The position numbers were made by a program, and so were the translations under genes. Under the pieces are notes generated by a model. That model saw only the letters and a list, made by a program, of their open reading frames with translations, made no database searches and was not told where the DNA came from. A stretch of DNA of 64,000 bases from Bifidobacterium subtile (lineage in GTDB: Bacteria > Actinomycetota > Actinomycetes > Actinomycetales > Bifidobacteriaceae). The stretch covers positions 62,001 through 126,000 of the forward strand of contig NZ_JGZR01000007.1 of assembly GCF_000741775.1 (NCBI RefSeq), read 5' to 3'. Shown here one piece after another: positions 48,252 through 57,300 of the stretch (position 1 is its first letter; each line of letters begins with the position of its first letter).

Positions 48252-48257
48252 GCCGGC

Positions 48258-48740
48258 ATGGCATGGCTTGGCGTCGATCTCGGTGACGCCCGGGTCGGAC
48301 TCGCATCGTCCGACCCGGAGCTCACCTTCGCCCACCCGCTGGAAAACCTCGACGCGCGGGGCGATTCCTTCCGCACGCTTGACGCCGTGGTCGAAATCAT
48401 CGAAGATCATGCGGCCGCCGACCAGGCAATCGACCATATCGTCGTAGGGCTGCCTTTGCAGCTCAATGGCAGCGAAGGCAAAAGCGCGAAAAAGGCCCGA
48501 CGCTGGGCCGCGAATCTCACCAAGCGGCTGACTACGCTCAGCGAAGACGAGTCGTCACCGATTCATGACATACCTTCGATAGCATTGGTGGATGAACGAT
48601 TGACCACGGTCAGCGCACATCGCCAGCTGCATGAGGCGCATGTCGCAGGCAGACGCCACCGACCCGTGGTCGACCAGCAGTCGGCAGTGGTGATTCTGCA
48701 GTCGGCGTTGGACGCCAGGACCAATCAGAGGAGCGATTAG
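48258..48740 (+). CDS. ruvX: RuvX/YqgF-type Holliday junction resolvase-like protein
   Basis: A 160-residue RNase H-fold protein implicated in rRNA 5'-end processing and/or Holliday junction resolution. WLGVDLGDARVGLASSD carries the first catalytic Asp, HIVVGLPLQLNG the second strand, IALVDERLTT the Glu and VDQQSAVVILQSAL the last Asp. It is 6 nt after alaS and its stop touches the mltG start codon. Confidence 0.93.
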   Translation: MAWLGVDLGDARVGLASSDPELTFAHPLENLDARGDSFRTLDAVVEIIEDHAAADQAIDHIVVGLPLQLNGSEGKSAKKARRWAANLTKRLTTLSEDESSPIHDIPSIALVDERLTTVSAHRQLHEAHVAGRRHRPVVDQQSAVVILQSALDARTNQRSD

Positions 48741-49999
48741 TGCCCGAGGATTTCAACACCTTCTTCGACGATACCGGTTTCGACGCTGATGCGTCGGATG
48801 ACAATGCGCTCGAAAACACTGCGTCAGGCGGCGCCGCGTCAGATGGCATGGCTCGTGATGCACAGCCGGAAGCGCAGTATGGCGCGGCGTTGCCCCTGCC
48901 TCCCAGCCCTCCCAAATCCCGTCGAGAGATGAGGCGGCAGCGCGAGCGTCGACGCAACACCAAGCTCAAGGCCGCTGTCATCGTGATCGCCCTTATCGCC
49001 GTCGTCGTAGGCGGCGGATATTTCAGTTATACGAAGATCAAAGCTTGGACCTCCGCGCGCGATGCCCCTACCGCACAGCTCGCAGACTATCCCGGCCCCG
49101 GCTCGGGAAGCGTGCTCATCACCGTCGCCAACGGCGATGATGCGGTGCAAGTCGCCAAGAAGCTCAAAAGCGCCGATGTGATCAGATCCGAAGCGGCCTT
49201 CACCAGCGCGGTCGCGGCGAACAGCAGCACGCTGTACCCGGGCACCTACGAGCTGAAGCGGCACATGGCTGCGATTGACGTCGCCAAGACGCTTTCCGAT
49301 CAGAGCAAGGCGACCGGTTTCCTTGAGGTGCGCTCGGGCGAGCGGGTCTCCGATGTCATAGCCAATGCGGCAAGCTTGTCCGGCATTGCCAAATCCGAGT
49401 TCCAACGCGTGCTCGATTTGGGCGGATCGGGCATTCTGCCTGCTGAGGCCGGCGGCAAATTCGAAGGCTGGCTTGAGCCGGGGTCATACGATGTCAAGGC
49501 GATAGACTCTGCCGAAGAAATCATGAAAACGATGGTGAGCAAACGCGTCGCTCAGCTCGACGCCATGGGGATGCCTTCCGGAGCGCAGCGGGAACGGCTG
49601 CTCACGATCGCTTCGATAGCCGAATCCGAGGTCAATTCGCAGGAATACTACGGCAAGGTCGTGCGTGTCATTCTCAACCGGCTCGATAAGAACATGAATC
49701 TGGGCATGGATACCACGGTCGCCTATGGGCTGGGCATCAGCGCAGACAAGCTCACCGACGATATGCTGGCCGACGGGTCCAATCCGTATAACACCCGGGT
49801 GAACGCCGGACTGCCGCCGACCCCGATCAGCAATCCCAGTGACAATGTGCTCAAGGCCGCAATGAATCCGCCGGAGGGCGATTGGCTGTATTTCGTCACG
49901 ACGAATCTGAATACCGGCGAAACCAAATTCGCCACGACCGAGGACGATTTCTGGAAGATTCGCGACGAGTACAAGCAGACGAATTCCAATGCGAATTAG
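48740..49999 (+). CDS. mltG: Endolytic murein transglycosylase MltG
   Basis: Membrane-bound YceG-like lytic transglycosylase that terminates nascent peptidoglycan strands, 419 residues. After a disordered cytoplasmic N-terminus (to about 75) comes one transmembrane helix (AAVIVIALIAVVVGGGYFSY), a LysM-like region and the catalytic domain with IASIAESEV (catalytic Glu), VVRVILNRLDKNMNLGMD and NPYNTRVNAGLPPTPISNP. It starts with GTG overlapping the ruvX stop by one base. The 3' end overlaps the convergent prepilin peptidase gene by 4 nt. Confidence 0.95.
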   Translation: MPEDFNTFFDDTGFDADASDDNALENTASGGAASDGMARDAQPEAQYGAALPLPPSPPKSRREMRRQRERRRNTKLKAAVIVIALIAVVVGGGYFSYTKIKAWTSARDAPTAQLADYPGPGSGSVLITVANGDDAVQVAKKLKSADVIRSEAAFTSAVAANSSTLYPGTYELKRHMAAIDVAKTLSDQSKATGFLEVRSGERVSDVIANAASLSGIAKSEFQRVLDLGGSGILPAEAGGKFEGWLEPGSYDVKAIDSAEEIMKTMVSKRVAQLDAMGMPSGAQRERLLTIASIAESEVNSQEYYGKVVRVILNRLDKNMNLGMDTTVAYGLGISADKLTDDMLADGSNPYNTRVNAGLPPTPISNPSDNVLKAAMNPPEGDWLYFVTTNLNTGETKFATTEDDFWKIRDEYKQTNSNAN

Positions 50000-50472
50000 A
50001 AGATTAGTATTCCGGGCAGCAGCGCGGCGCACACGCCGGAGATGACGATGACCGGCACGAACGGCGCTCGGATCGGTGCCGGGGCATGGCTGAATCTGCT
50101 GCGAACATGCCAGCCTCCGATCCAGAGCAGGCCGACGACCCCCATGAGCAGCCACCAGCTCAGGAAGGCCATCAGGCCGAGCCAGCCGACTGCCTGCCCG
50201 ACCAGCGCGGCACAGGTGACATCGCCGAATCCCAGGCTGCCCGGGCGCAGCGAGGACAGCAGCCATTGCAGCAGCGCGGCTGCGACGGCATAGCTCAAAG
50301 CCGCCAGAAAACCCCAAGGACGGCCATGCGACGCGCCGTATATGATGAACGCCGCGCACTGCGTGACCATGCCGAAGGCGACCCAGATGCGCGGCACGCG
50401 CCGGGTGCGCAGGTCTTCTATGGCCAACAGGATTCCGCATAGCAGACTGGGCAGCATGGCAAAGTAGGACAT
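49996..50472 (-). CDS. A24-type prepilin peptidase-like protein
   Basis: A 158-residue inner-membrane aspartic peptidase of the TadV/prepilin peptidase type. The two catalytic Asp motifs are present: [14 protein letters not shown] near residue 18 and GFGDV near residue 82, with about five helices. It would process type IV/Tad pilin precursors, but no pilus gene lies nearby. The frame is open far upstream, antisense to aroC, yet ATG 50472 gives a normal N-terminus; its ribosome-binding site is poor. It is divergent from aroC with only 45 bp between. Confidence 0.85.
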   Translation of the reverse strand: MSYFAMLPSLLCGILLAIEDLRTRRVPRIWVAFGMVTQCAAFIIYGASHGRPWGFLAALSYAVAAALLQWLLSSLRPGSLGFGDVTCAALVGQAVGWLGLMAFLSWWLLMGVVGLLWIGGWHVRSRFSHAPAPIRAPFVPVIVISGVCAALLPGILIF

Positions 50473-50517
50473 GACAGTAAGATAGTCGAAGTTGATCGTA
50501 TAGGCGAAGGAGAAGGC

Positions 50518-51705
50518 ATGTTGCGCTGGCAGACTGCGGGTGAATCGCACGGTGAGGCGTTGGTCGCGATGATCGAGGGGCTGCCCGCCGGCATCGAGGT
50601 CACCAGCGCGGATGTGGTCGATGCGCTGGCACGTCGGCGGCTGGGGTATGGGCGCGGCTCGCGCATGAAGTTCGAACAGGACAAGGTGCGGCTGCTTACC
50701 GGCGTGCGCCACGGCAGGACGCTCGGCTCGCCTATCGCCATTGAAATCGCCAACACCGAATGGCCCAAGTGGACGGAGGTGATGAGCGCCGATCCGCTCG
50801 ATCACGAGCTTGCCGACACCGGCCGCAACGCGCCGCTGAGCCGCCCGAGGCCAGGGCACGCCGACCTGACAGGCATGCGCAAGTACGGCTTCGATGACGC
50901 CCGCGAGGTGCTTGAACGTTCCAGTGCCCGCGAGACCGCCTCCCGTGTGGCGCTCGGCTCTGTCGCTGCGCGATTCCTTGAACAGGCAGTAGGTGTACGC
51001 ACTGTCGCGCATGTCGTTTCGATCGGCGGCACGGGCGTCGGCGACGACTACGAGCTGCCCACTCCCGACGATGTGGAGGCGCTTGACGCCTCTCCGGTGC
51101 GCACCTTGGACGCCGAGGCAGCGCAGCGCATGATGGCACGGGTCGACGAAGGCAAGGCGGCGGCCGATACCATCGGCGGCGTCGTCGAGGTGCTTGCCTA
51201 CGGCATGCCCGCCGGCGTGGGCACCTACGTGGAATCCGACCGACGATTGGATGGCGCTCTGGCCGGCGCTATCATGGGCATTCAAGCCATCAAGGGCGTG
51301 GAGATCGGCGACGGATTCCGAGAGGCCGAGCGCTTCGGCTCGCAGGCGCATGACGAAATGGTGCCGGGCGAGGACGGGCGCATCGCACGGCTGAGCAATC
51401 GCGCCGGCGGCATCGAAGGCGGCATGTCGAACGGCGAGATTATCCGCGTGCGGGCCGCCATGAAACCGATTCCCTCGATTCCGCGCGCGCTGCGCACTGT
51501 CGACGTCAACACGGGCGAGCCTGCGCAGGCCATCAACCAGCGTTCCGACAGCACGGCGGTTCCGGCCGCCTCGGTCGTGTGCGAGGCAATGGTCCGGCTC
51601 ACGCTTGCGCGTTTCATTCTTGAGAAGTTCGGGGGCGACAGCATCGCTGAGACCCGGCGCAACGCCGAGCAGTACCTCTCCTCCTGGCCTGAGCATATGC
51701 GCTGA
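50518..51705 (+). CDS. aroC: Chorismate synthase
   Basis: Last enzyme of the shikimate pathway, converting EPSP to chorismate with reduced FMN; 395 residues. Family signatures are [23 protein letters not shown] at the N-terminus, [57 protein letters not shown] and [22 protein letters not shown] precedes ATG 50518. It starts the aroC-aroKB-aroQ cluster. Confidence 0.98.
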   Translation: MLRWQTAGESHGEALVAMIEGLPAGIEVTSADVVDALARRRLGYGRGSRMKFEQDKVRLLTGVRHGRTLGSPIAIEIANTEWPKWTEVMSADPLDHELADTGRNAPLSRPRPGHADLTGMRKYGFDDAREVLERSSARETASRVALGSVAARFLEQAVGVRTVAHVVSIGGTGVGDDYELPTPDDVEALDASPVRTLDAEAAQRMMARVDEGKAAADTIGGVVEVLAYGMPAGVGTYVESDRRLDGALAGAIMGIQAIKGVEIGDGFREAERFGSQAHDEMVPGEDGRIARLSNRAGGIEGGMSNGEIIRVRAAMKPIPSIPRALRTVDVNTGEPAQAINQRSDSTAVPAASVVCEAMVRLTLARFILEKFGGDSIAETRRNAEQYLSSWPEHMR

Positions 51706-51777
51706 ACGGCGCGTTGCCATAGTCGTTCAGATCCGCTGGCATCGGTATTCGGTCGTTTCATGAGAAGGACTTCCTCT

Positions 51778-53418
51778 ATGAGTGCACATCACCCGCTCGC
51801 CGTCATCATCGGCATGCCCGGAGCAGGCAAGACCCGTGTCGGGCATCAGGCCGCATTGATGCTCGGCGTGGCGTTCATCGATGCCGACCAGCGCGTCGAG
51901 GATGAGGCGCGCATGGGCATTCCGCAGTACTTCGAACGCTACGGCGAGAAGGCGTTCCGCGATTTGGAATCCTCACTGATCTGCGAGCTGCTCGACGGCT
52001 ACGACGGCCTGCTTTCCCTCGGCGGCGGCGCCCCGATGACCCCGGCCACCCGGCAGGCCCTTGCCGACTATGTTCGCGATGGTGGCCGGCTTATCTACTT
52101 GCAGGCCGACTCGAAGGAAGCCATGGAGCGCGCACGGCGCGGCGGCAACCGGCCAATGCTCAAAGGCGACCCCGATGCGCGCTGGAAGCAGTTGTTCGAG
52201 GAACGCGACCCGGTATTCTCCGAGCTGGCGAATATCCACGTGCGCACGCACGGGTCGACGCCGCAGATGGCGGCGAGAAAACTGACGGAGGCGATTATGC
52301 AACGAACAATCCATGTCACCGGCTTGTCCATCGAGCCATACGACGTGCGTGTCGGCGAAAGCGTGATGCAGCAGCTGCCCGAGATCCTAGGGGAGCGCCC
52401 CACGAAGATTGCGCTGATCCACACCCAGCCGGTACAGCGGCATAGCGATCATGCGCGCGCGCTGCTGCGCCGAGCGGGCTATAGTGTCTCGGACGTCGTG
52501 ATACCCGATGCCGAAGCAGGCAAAACCAATCCGGTGGCCAATGGCATCTGGGAGCGACTGGGCAATGAGGGCTTCACCCGGTCCGATGCGGTTGTCGGGC
52601 TCGGCGGCGGGGCGGCCACCGATCTGGCCGGATTCGTGGCCGCGACCTGGATGCGCGGCATCCGCTACGTGAACTGCCCGACTTCGCTGCTGGCGATGGT
52701 CGACGCCTCGACCGGCGGCAAAACCGGCGTCAACACGCCGCAAGGCAAGAATCTGGTCGGCTCCTTCTACACGCCGGCAGGCGTGCTCGCCGATCTCAAA
52801 ACGCTGGCGACGCTGCCCAACGACATCTTCACCGAGGGACTCGGCGAGGTCGCCAAATCCGGACTCATCATGGACGAGGGCATCCTCGATCTGCTTGAGG
52901 ATCACGGCGAGGAGCTGCGCGCATTCGACGGCGCGGCGTTCCTCGGCTCGCCGCTCGAAGGCGTCGTCTCCGAGCTCATCGAGCGCACCGTGCGGGTCAA
53001 GGCCTACCATGTCTCCAGCGACCTCAAAGAGGCCGGGCTGCGCGAATTCCTCAACTACGGCCACACACTGGCCCATGCCATTGAAACGCTTGAGCACTTC
53101 CGCTGGCGCCACGGCAACGCGGTCGCTGTCGGATGCGTCTATGCGGCCGAGCTGGCTGGCATCCTCGGCTATCTCGACAAGGACGAGGTCGATTACCACC
53201 GTTCGCTGCTCGGGTCCTTGGGGCTGCCCACATCCTGGCATCATGAGAACTGGGACGAGGTGCTCGCCCTGATGCATCGCGACAAGAAGGCGCGCGGCAA
53301 TCACCTGCGCTTCGTGATCCTGGACGGCATCGGGCACCCGATTCACCTCGAAGACCCGCCGCAGGACGCCGTGCACGAGGCCTTCGTGCGCATCCAGCAG
53401 GCCCCCGCGCATCGATAG
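51778..53418 (+). CDS. aroKB: Bifunctional shikimate kinase/3-dehydroquinate synthase
   Basis: A 546-residue fusion catalysing two shikimate-pathway steps. AroK (about 1-165) shows the P-loop [11 protein letters not shown], the DADQRVED shikimate-binding Asp and [10 protein letters not shown]. AroB (about 180-546) shows [42 protein letters not shown] and the metal-binding [12 protein letters not shown] and HGNAVAVG segments. This fusion is characteristic of bifidobacteria. ATG 51778 is preferred with AGAAGG upstream; an in-frame ATG at 51760 exists. Confidence 0.97.
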   Translation: MSAHHPLAVIIGMPGAGKTRVGHQAALMLGVAFIDADQRVEDEARMGIPQYFERYGEKAFRDLESSLICELLDGYDGLLSLGGGAPMTPATRQALADYVRDGGRLIYLQADSKEAMERARRGGNRPMLKGDPDARWKQLFEERDPVFSELANIHVRTHGSTPQMAARKLTEAIMQRTIHVTGLSIEPYDVRVGESVMQQLPEILGERPTKIALIHTQPVQRHSDHARALLRRAGYSVSDVVIPDAEAGKTNPVANGIWERLGNEGFTRSDAVVGLGGGAATDLAGFVAATWMRGIRYVNCPTSLLAMVDASTGGKTGVNTPQGKNLVGSFYTPAGVLADLKTLATLPNDIFTEGLGEVAKSGLIMDEGILDLLEDHGEELRAFDGAAFLGSPLEGVVSELIERTVRVKAYHVSSDLKEAGLREFLNYGHTLAHAIETLEHFRWRHGNAVAVGCVYAAELAGILGYLDKDEVDYHRSLLGSLGLPTSWHHENWDEVLALMHRDKKARGNHLRFVILDGIGHPIHLEDPPQDAVHEAFVRIQQAPAHR

Positions 53419-53526
53419 CCGCCACATTGCGCCGACCTGATAGGAAACGGGCGGGCAGGCGCAGGCAGACAGGCGAGCAGGAACGTTCTGAATGGACATA
53501 CATGAAGAGAAAGAGGCAGCACAGCC

Positions 53527-53997
53527 ATGGAAACGATCAACACCGCAGCGGCGGCACGCCACATCATCGTCGTCAACGGACCGAATCTGGGGCGCTTGGG
53601 CGTGCGCGAGCCCGACGTCTACGGCAGCGACGACCTGGCCGCGCTGACCCGGCTGTGCGAAGGCTGGGGCGGCGAGCTCGGCCTGCATGTCGAAGTGCGC
53701 CAGAGCGACGATGAGGCTGAGATGATCGGGTGGATGCACCGCGCCGTCGACGAGAGAACCCCTGTGGTGATGAACCCTGCCGCCTTCACCCATTACAGCT
53801 ACGGGCTGTCCGACGCGGCGCACATGGTCACGGACACCGGCCTGCCGCTTATGGAGGTCCACATCTCCAACCCTTCGGCGCGCGACGCCTTCCGCAAGCA
53901 CAGCGTGATCTCCCCGGTGGCCACCGGCACCATCACCGGCATGGGGTTCTACGGCTACCGGCTGGCCCTGGAAGCCGTCGCCCACCTCATCGAGTAG
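53527..53997 (+). CDS. aroQ: Type II 3-dehydroquinate dehydratase
   Basis: Dehydrates 3-dehydroquinate to 3-dehydroshikimate; 156 residues, normal for type II enzymes. VNGPNLGRLGVREPDVYGS holds the catalytic Tyr. VRQSDDEAEMIGWMH, VMNPAAFTHYSYGL and MEVHISNPSARDAFRKHSVIS (catalytic His region) are conserved. It completes a compact aro cluster lacking only aroE, aroF/G and aroA in this window. Confidence 0.96.
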   Translation: METINTAAAARHIIVVNGPNLGRLGVREPDVYGSDDLAALTRLCEGWGGELGLHVEVRQSDDEAEMIGWMHRAVDERTPVVMNPAAFTHYSYGLSDAAHMVTDTGLPLMEVHISNPSARDAFRKHSVISPVATGTITGMGFYGYRLALEAVAHLIE

Positions 53998-54024
53998 CGC
54001 AGGCTGGCTGCAGCCTACCTGCGC
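53997..54024 (+). terminator. Possible terminator after aroQ
   Basis: GCGCAGG (53997-54003) pairs with CCTGCGC (54018-54024), with an inner CTG/CAG pairing. The following CATGCCTGTTTCATT is only weakly T-rich. Confidence 0.4.
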
Positions 54025-54037
54025 CATGCCTGTTTCA

Positions 54038-54066
54038 TTGCATTTGCATAAGATCCGCGTTACACT
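54038..54066 (+). promoter_or_regulatory. Putative apuB promoter
   Basis: TTGCAT (54038-54043), a 17-nt spacer and TACACT (54061-54066) form a plausible sigma-A-type promoter. It lies just upstream of a palindromic operator, with a leader of about 245 nt to the apuB start. Confidence 0.4.
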
Positions 54067-54086
54067 ATCGGCATCCGGCGGTTGCA

Positions 54087-54102
54087 AACGTATGCATACG
54101 TT
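54087..54102. promoter_or_regulatory. LacI-type operator upstream of apuB
   Basis: AACGTATGCATACGTT is a perfect 16-bp palindrome with the AACG...CGTT ends typical of LacI-family (MalR-like) operators. It lies about 15-20 bp after the likely transcription start, a position suited to repression. A second AACG-rich site, CATACGTTCGCAAACGG, occurs near 54151-54168. Confidence 0.6.
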
Positions 54103-54321
54103 GATGCGACTTGGCTATGGAATTCCGCATTGCTGCGGCATAGGCAAGGGCATACGTTCGCAAACGGAGGTTGGGATCACGCACATCGAACGGTTAGGGC
54201 CTGTGCGGCGCAAAGGCTCGCGCAGCGGTTTGCCGCAGATCCCAAGCTGTGTACGCTGCCGGTAAGCGGCGGCGAAGGCCGCCGGCCGCACTCAATGAAG
54301 AACATGGAAGGACACGTGGTC

Positions 54322-57300
54322 ATGCAGCATATGAACTTGGAACGGCTTGGCTCCGCAATCAGACGGATAGCCGCGCTCGCCGCCAGCGCCGCGCTGGCGC
54401 TCACCGGTCTTGCCGCGGCGCCGAGCATGGCGCTGGGCGAGCAGACGTCGCCAACAGGGGCAAAGGATGTCATCGTCATCGCATTCCAGCAGAACTGGGA
54501 ATCGGTGGCTCGGCAATGCACCGACGTCTACGGTCCTGAAGGCGTAGGATACGTCGAAGTTTCCCCGCCGCAGGAGACGATCCAGGGCAAGCAATGGTGG
54601 ACTTCGTACCAGGTTGCCAGCTACAAGCTCGATTCGAAGCTCGGCACGCAGGCGCAATTCGAATCCATGATCGCCACTTGCAAGGCAGCGGGTGTAGGCG
54701 TCATTGCCGACGCGGTGATTAACCACACCTTCGGCACCTTTGATGGCTCGCCGCGCTATGGCGCCGCCGGCGAAGGCAAACAGGGCAGCGAGTACGACAG
54801 CGACGGCACGCTCAAGGCAACGCCGGGCTACACTCCTGCCGATTACCATTCATGCACGAGCAATATCAGCAACTACAGCGACGCCGGCAACGTGCAAAAC
54901 TGCCGCCTGTCTGGACTGATGGATTTGGACACTGGCAAGCCGGAAGTCCAGGAGAAAATCGCCGACTACCTCAACGGCCTGCTTAAACTTGGCGTCTATG
55001 GCTTCCGCGTCGATGCGGTGAAGCATATCGCCAGCGCCGACGTGACGGCGATAAAAACCCTTCTGGCTCAGAAGTCGGGTCGTGATGCTGATAGCATCTT
55101 CTTCGAGCAGGAGGTCATCGGCAGCGCATCCGAGGCCGCGCAAATCCAGCCCGCCAACTATCTCGGCACCGGCAAGGTCTCGGAATTCAACTTCACCAAC
55201 CATCTTGCGGTGGCTTTCTCCAGTGACATCACCGATGAGAGCCGGGGTCTGGCCAAAGTCGGTGGCCCGGATTGGGTGAGCTCCGACAAGGCCGCGGTTT
55301 TCGTGACCAACTGGGACACTGAACGTGGCTCGGCCCTGACCTACAAGAAAGGCTCCGCATACCTGCTGGCCAACGCCTTCATGCTGGCCAATGGCTACGG
55401 GCAGCCGCACGTCTACTCCGGCTACTACTTCAATGGCAATGACGACGGTGCTCCCGGAGCGGGCGATGTTTCTGTGCCCGACGTGACCTGCCCGAGCGAT
55501 GGGTCGATGACCCCCGGTACTTGGCAGTGCACGGAGCGCTGGACTGCCATCCGTGGCATGATCGGCTACCATAATGCGGTCGCCGGCACTGCAGTGAGCA
55601 ACTGGAAAACCTACGGCGCCAACGTGCTCGGCTTCGGACGGGGCTCGAAAGGCTATCTGGCGATCAATAACAGCGACAACGACTCCCACCAGTCTTTCGC
55701 CACCTCACTGCCCGCCGGCACTTACTGCAACGTCTACGCCACCGGCGATTGCTCGCAGACTGTCGACGTGCGCTCTGACGGCAGCTTCACCGCTGATCTG
55801 CCTGCGCATGCCGCGATTGCAATCCATGTCGGAGCGACGCAAGGCCAATGGACGGGCACGCAGCGGCGCGACCCTAGCGACCCCGATCTTGCGCGTAACG
55901 ATAAGCAAGCCAAGCCCGCGACAGATACGAGCCGGACAGTCTACTACAAGCTTCCTGCAGGCTGGTCCAGCGCCACGCTGCACTACGGCATTGACAATTG
56001 GCAGCAACAAGGCGACCTCGTCATGCAGGAGGCAGGCAAAGGCTGGGTCTCGGTCACGCTCGATCCCAAGGGCAAGCCGCTCGAATACGTCTTTACCAAC
56101 GGATCCGGCGCATGGGACAATCCTGACGGCGGCGGCAATTACACGGCGCTCGGCCACTGGACCAGCGTCGATAACCATGCCGCGTCCGCCGGCATACCCG
56201 GCGACTTGCAACCCTATAGCCCCAAGACAAAAGTGATTGTGCACTACAAGCCTGCGGACAGCGCGCAGCGCGGCGTGTACCTGTGGGCCACGGATAAGGA
56301 TGGCGCATCGATTGACGGCGCACATCATGCCTTCACTGGCACCGATTCGTACGGACAGGTCTTCGAAACCACGCTGAACGGCGCCTTCGCAGCTGGCAAG
56401 ATCGGGGTTATCATCACCGACGAGCAGTGGAACAAAGTCGGCGACAACCGCATGATCGACGGCTCGAACGGCACTGCGGAGGTCTGGATCGATGGCTCCA
56501 AGCCTGACGAGACTTTGAGCCAGGCCCCTGCCGGGTATGAGAAGCAATTCAGTAGCGTCAACGTGACGATTCACTACCACCGCTTCGCCGACGACTACGC
56601 GAGCGCCGACGGGAACAAGGCCTGGGATATCTGGGGCTGGTCAGATTCAGCCAATGGCGCCGCATACCCCTTCTCCTCGCATGATCGTTTCGGACTCACC
56701 GCCAAGTACACGCTCGCCGGCTCCAAGCCTGCATTCCTTGTGCGATACGGCGGGGACGGTTGGGAAGCCAAGGATCCCAACGGCGACAATCGCGCGATTC
56801 CAGCCTCGGCGGTATCCGTGAACAAGGATGGCAGTGCGAACGCGGAAATTTGGCTGGTTCAAGGCGATCCAACCGTCTACACCAACAGCACGCTGCTGGT
56901 GACCAAGGATTCCATCGCCAAAGCGCAGCTGGATGCATTCCGCACCATCACGGTCAAGCTCAGCCGCACGACCGCCACAACGCCTGCAGTTACGGTCGAT
57001 GGCACCGCAGCAGCGAGCGTCAGCGTCGAAGGCAATGCGCTCACTGTGGGCACCGACAAGGATCTCGACGTCACTGCGCCGCACACGGTCGCGGTCGAAG
57101 GCTTCGGACAGGCTCCGGTTTCGCTCGGGGCCGTGGTGCGCAGCGACGCCTTCGACAGGAAATACGCGTACGACGGCGATGATCTGGGCGCAACGGTGAA
57201 CAGCAAGGACACCGTCTTCAAGCTCTGGGCGCCGACGGCGAGCAAGGTCGAACTCAACCTGTACCGCGACGATTCGGAGCACGGGGCCAAGCAGGATTCG

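Noticed and set aside
50473..51720. Upstream extension of the prepilin peptidase frame, antisense to aroC
   Set aside because: The extension lies fully opposite aroC, lacks similarity to peptidases, and a normal start exists at 50472.
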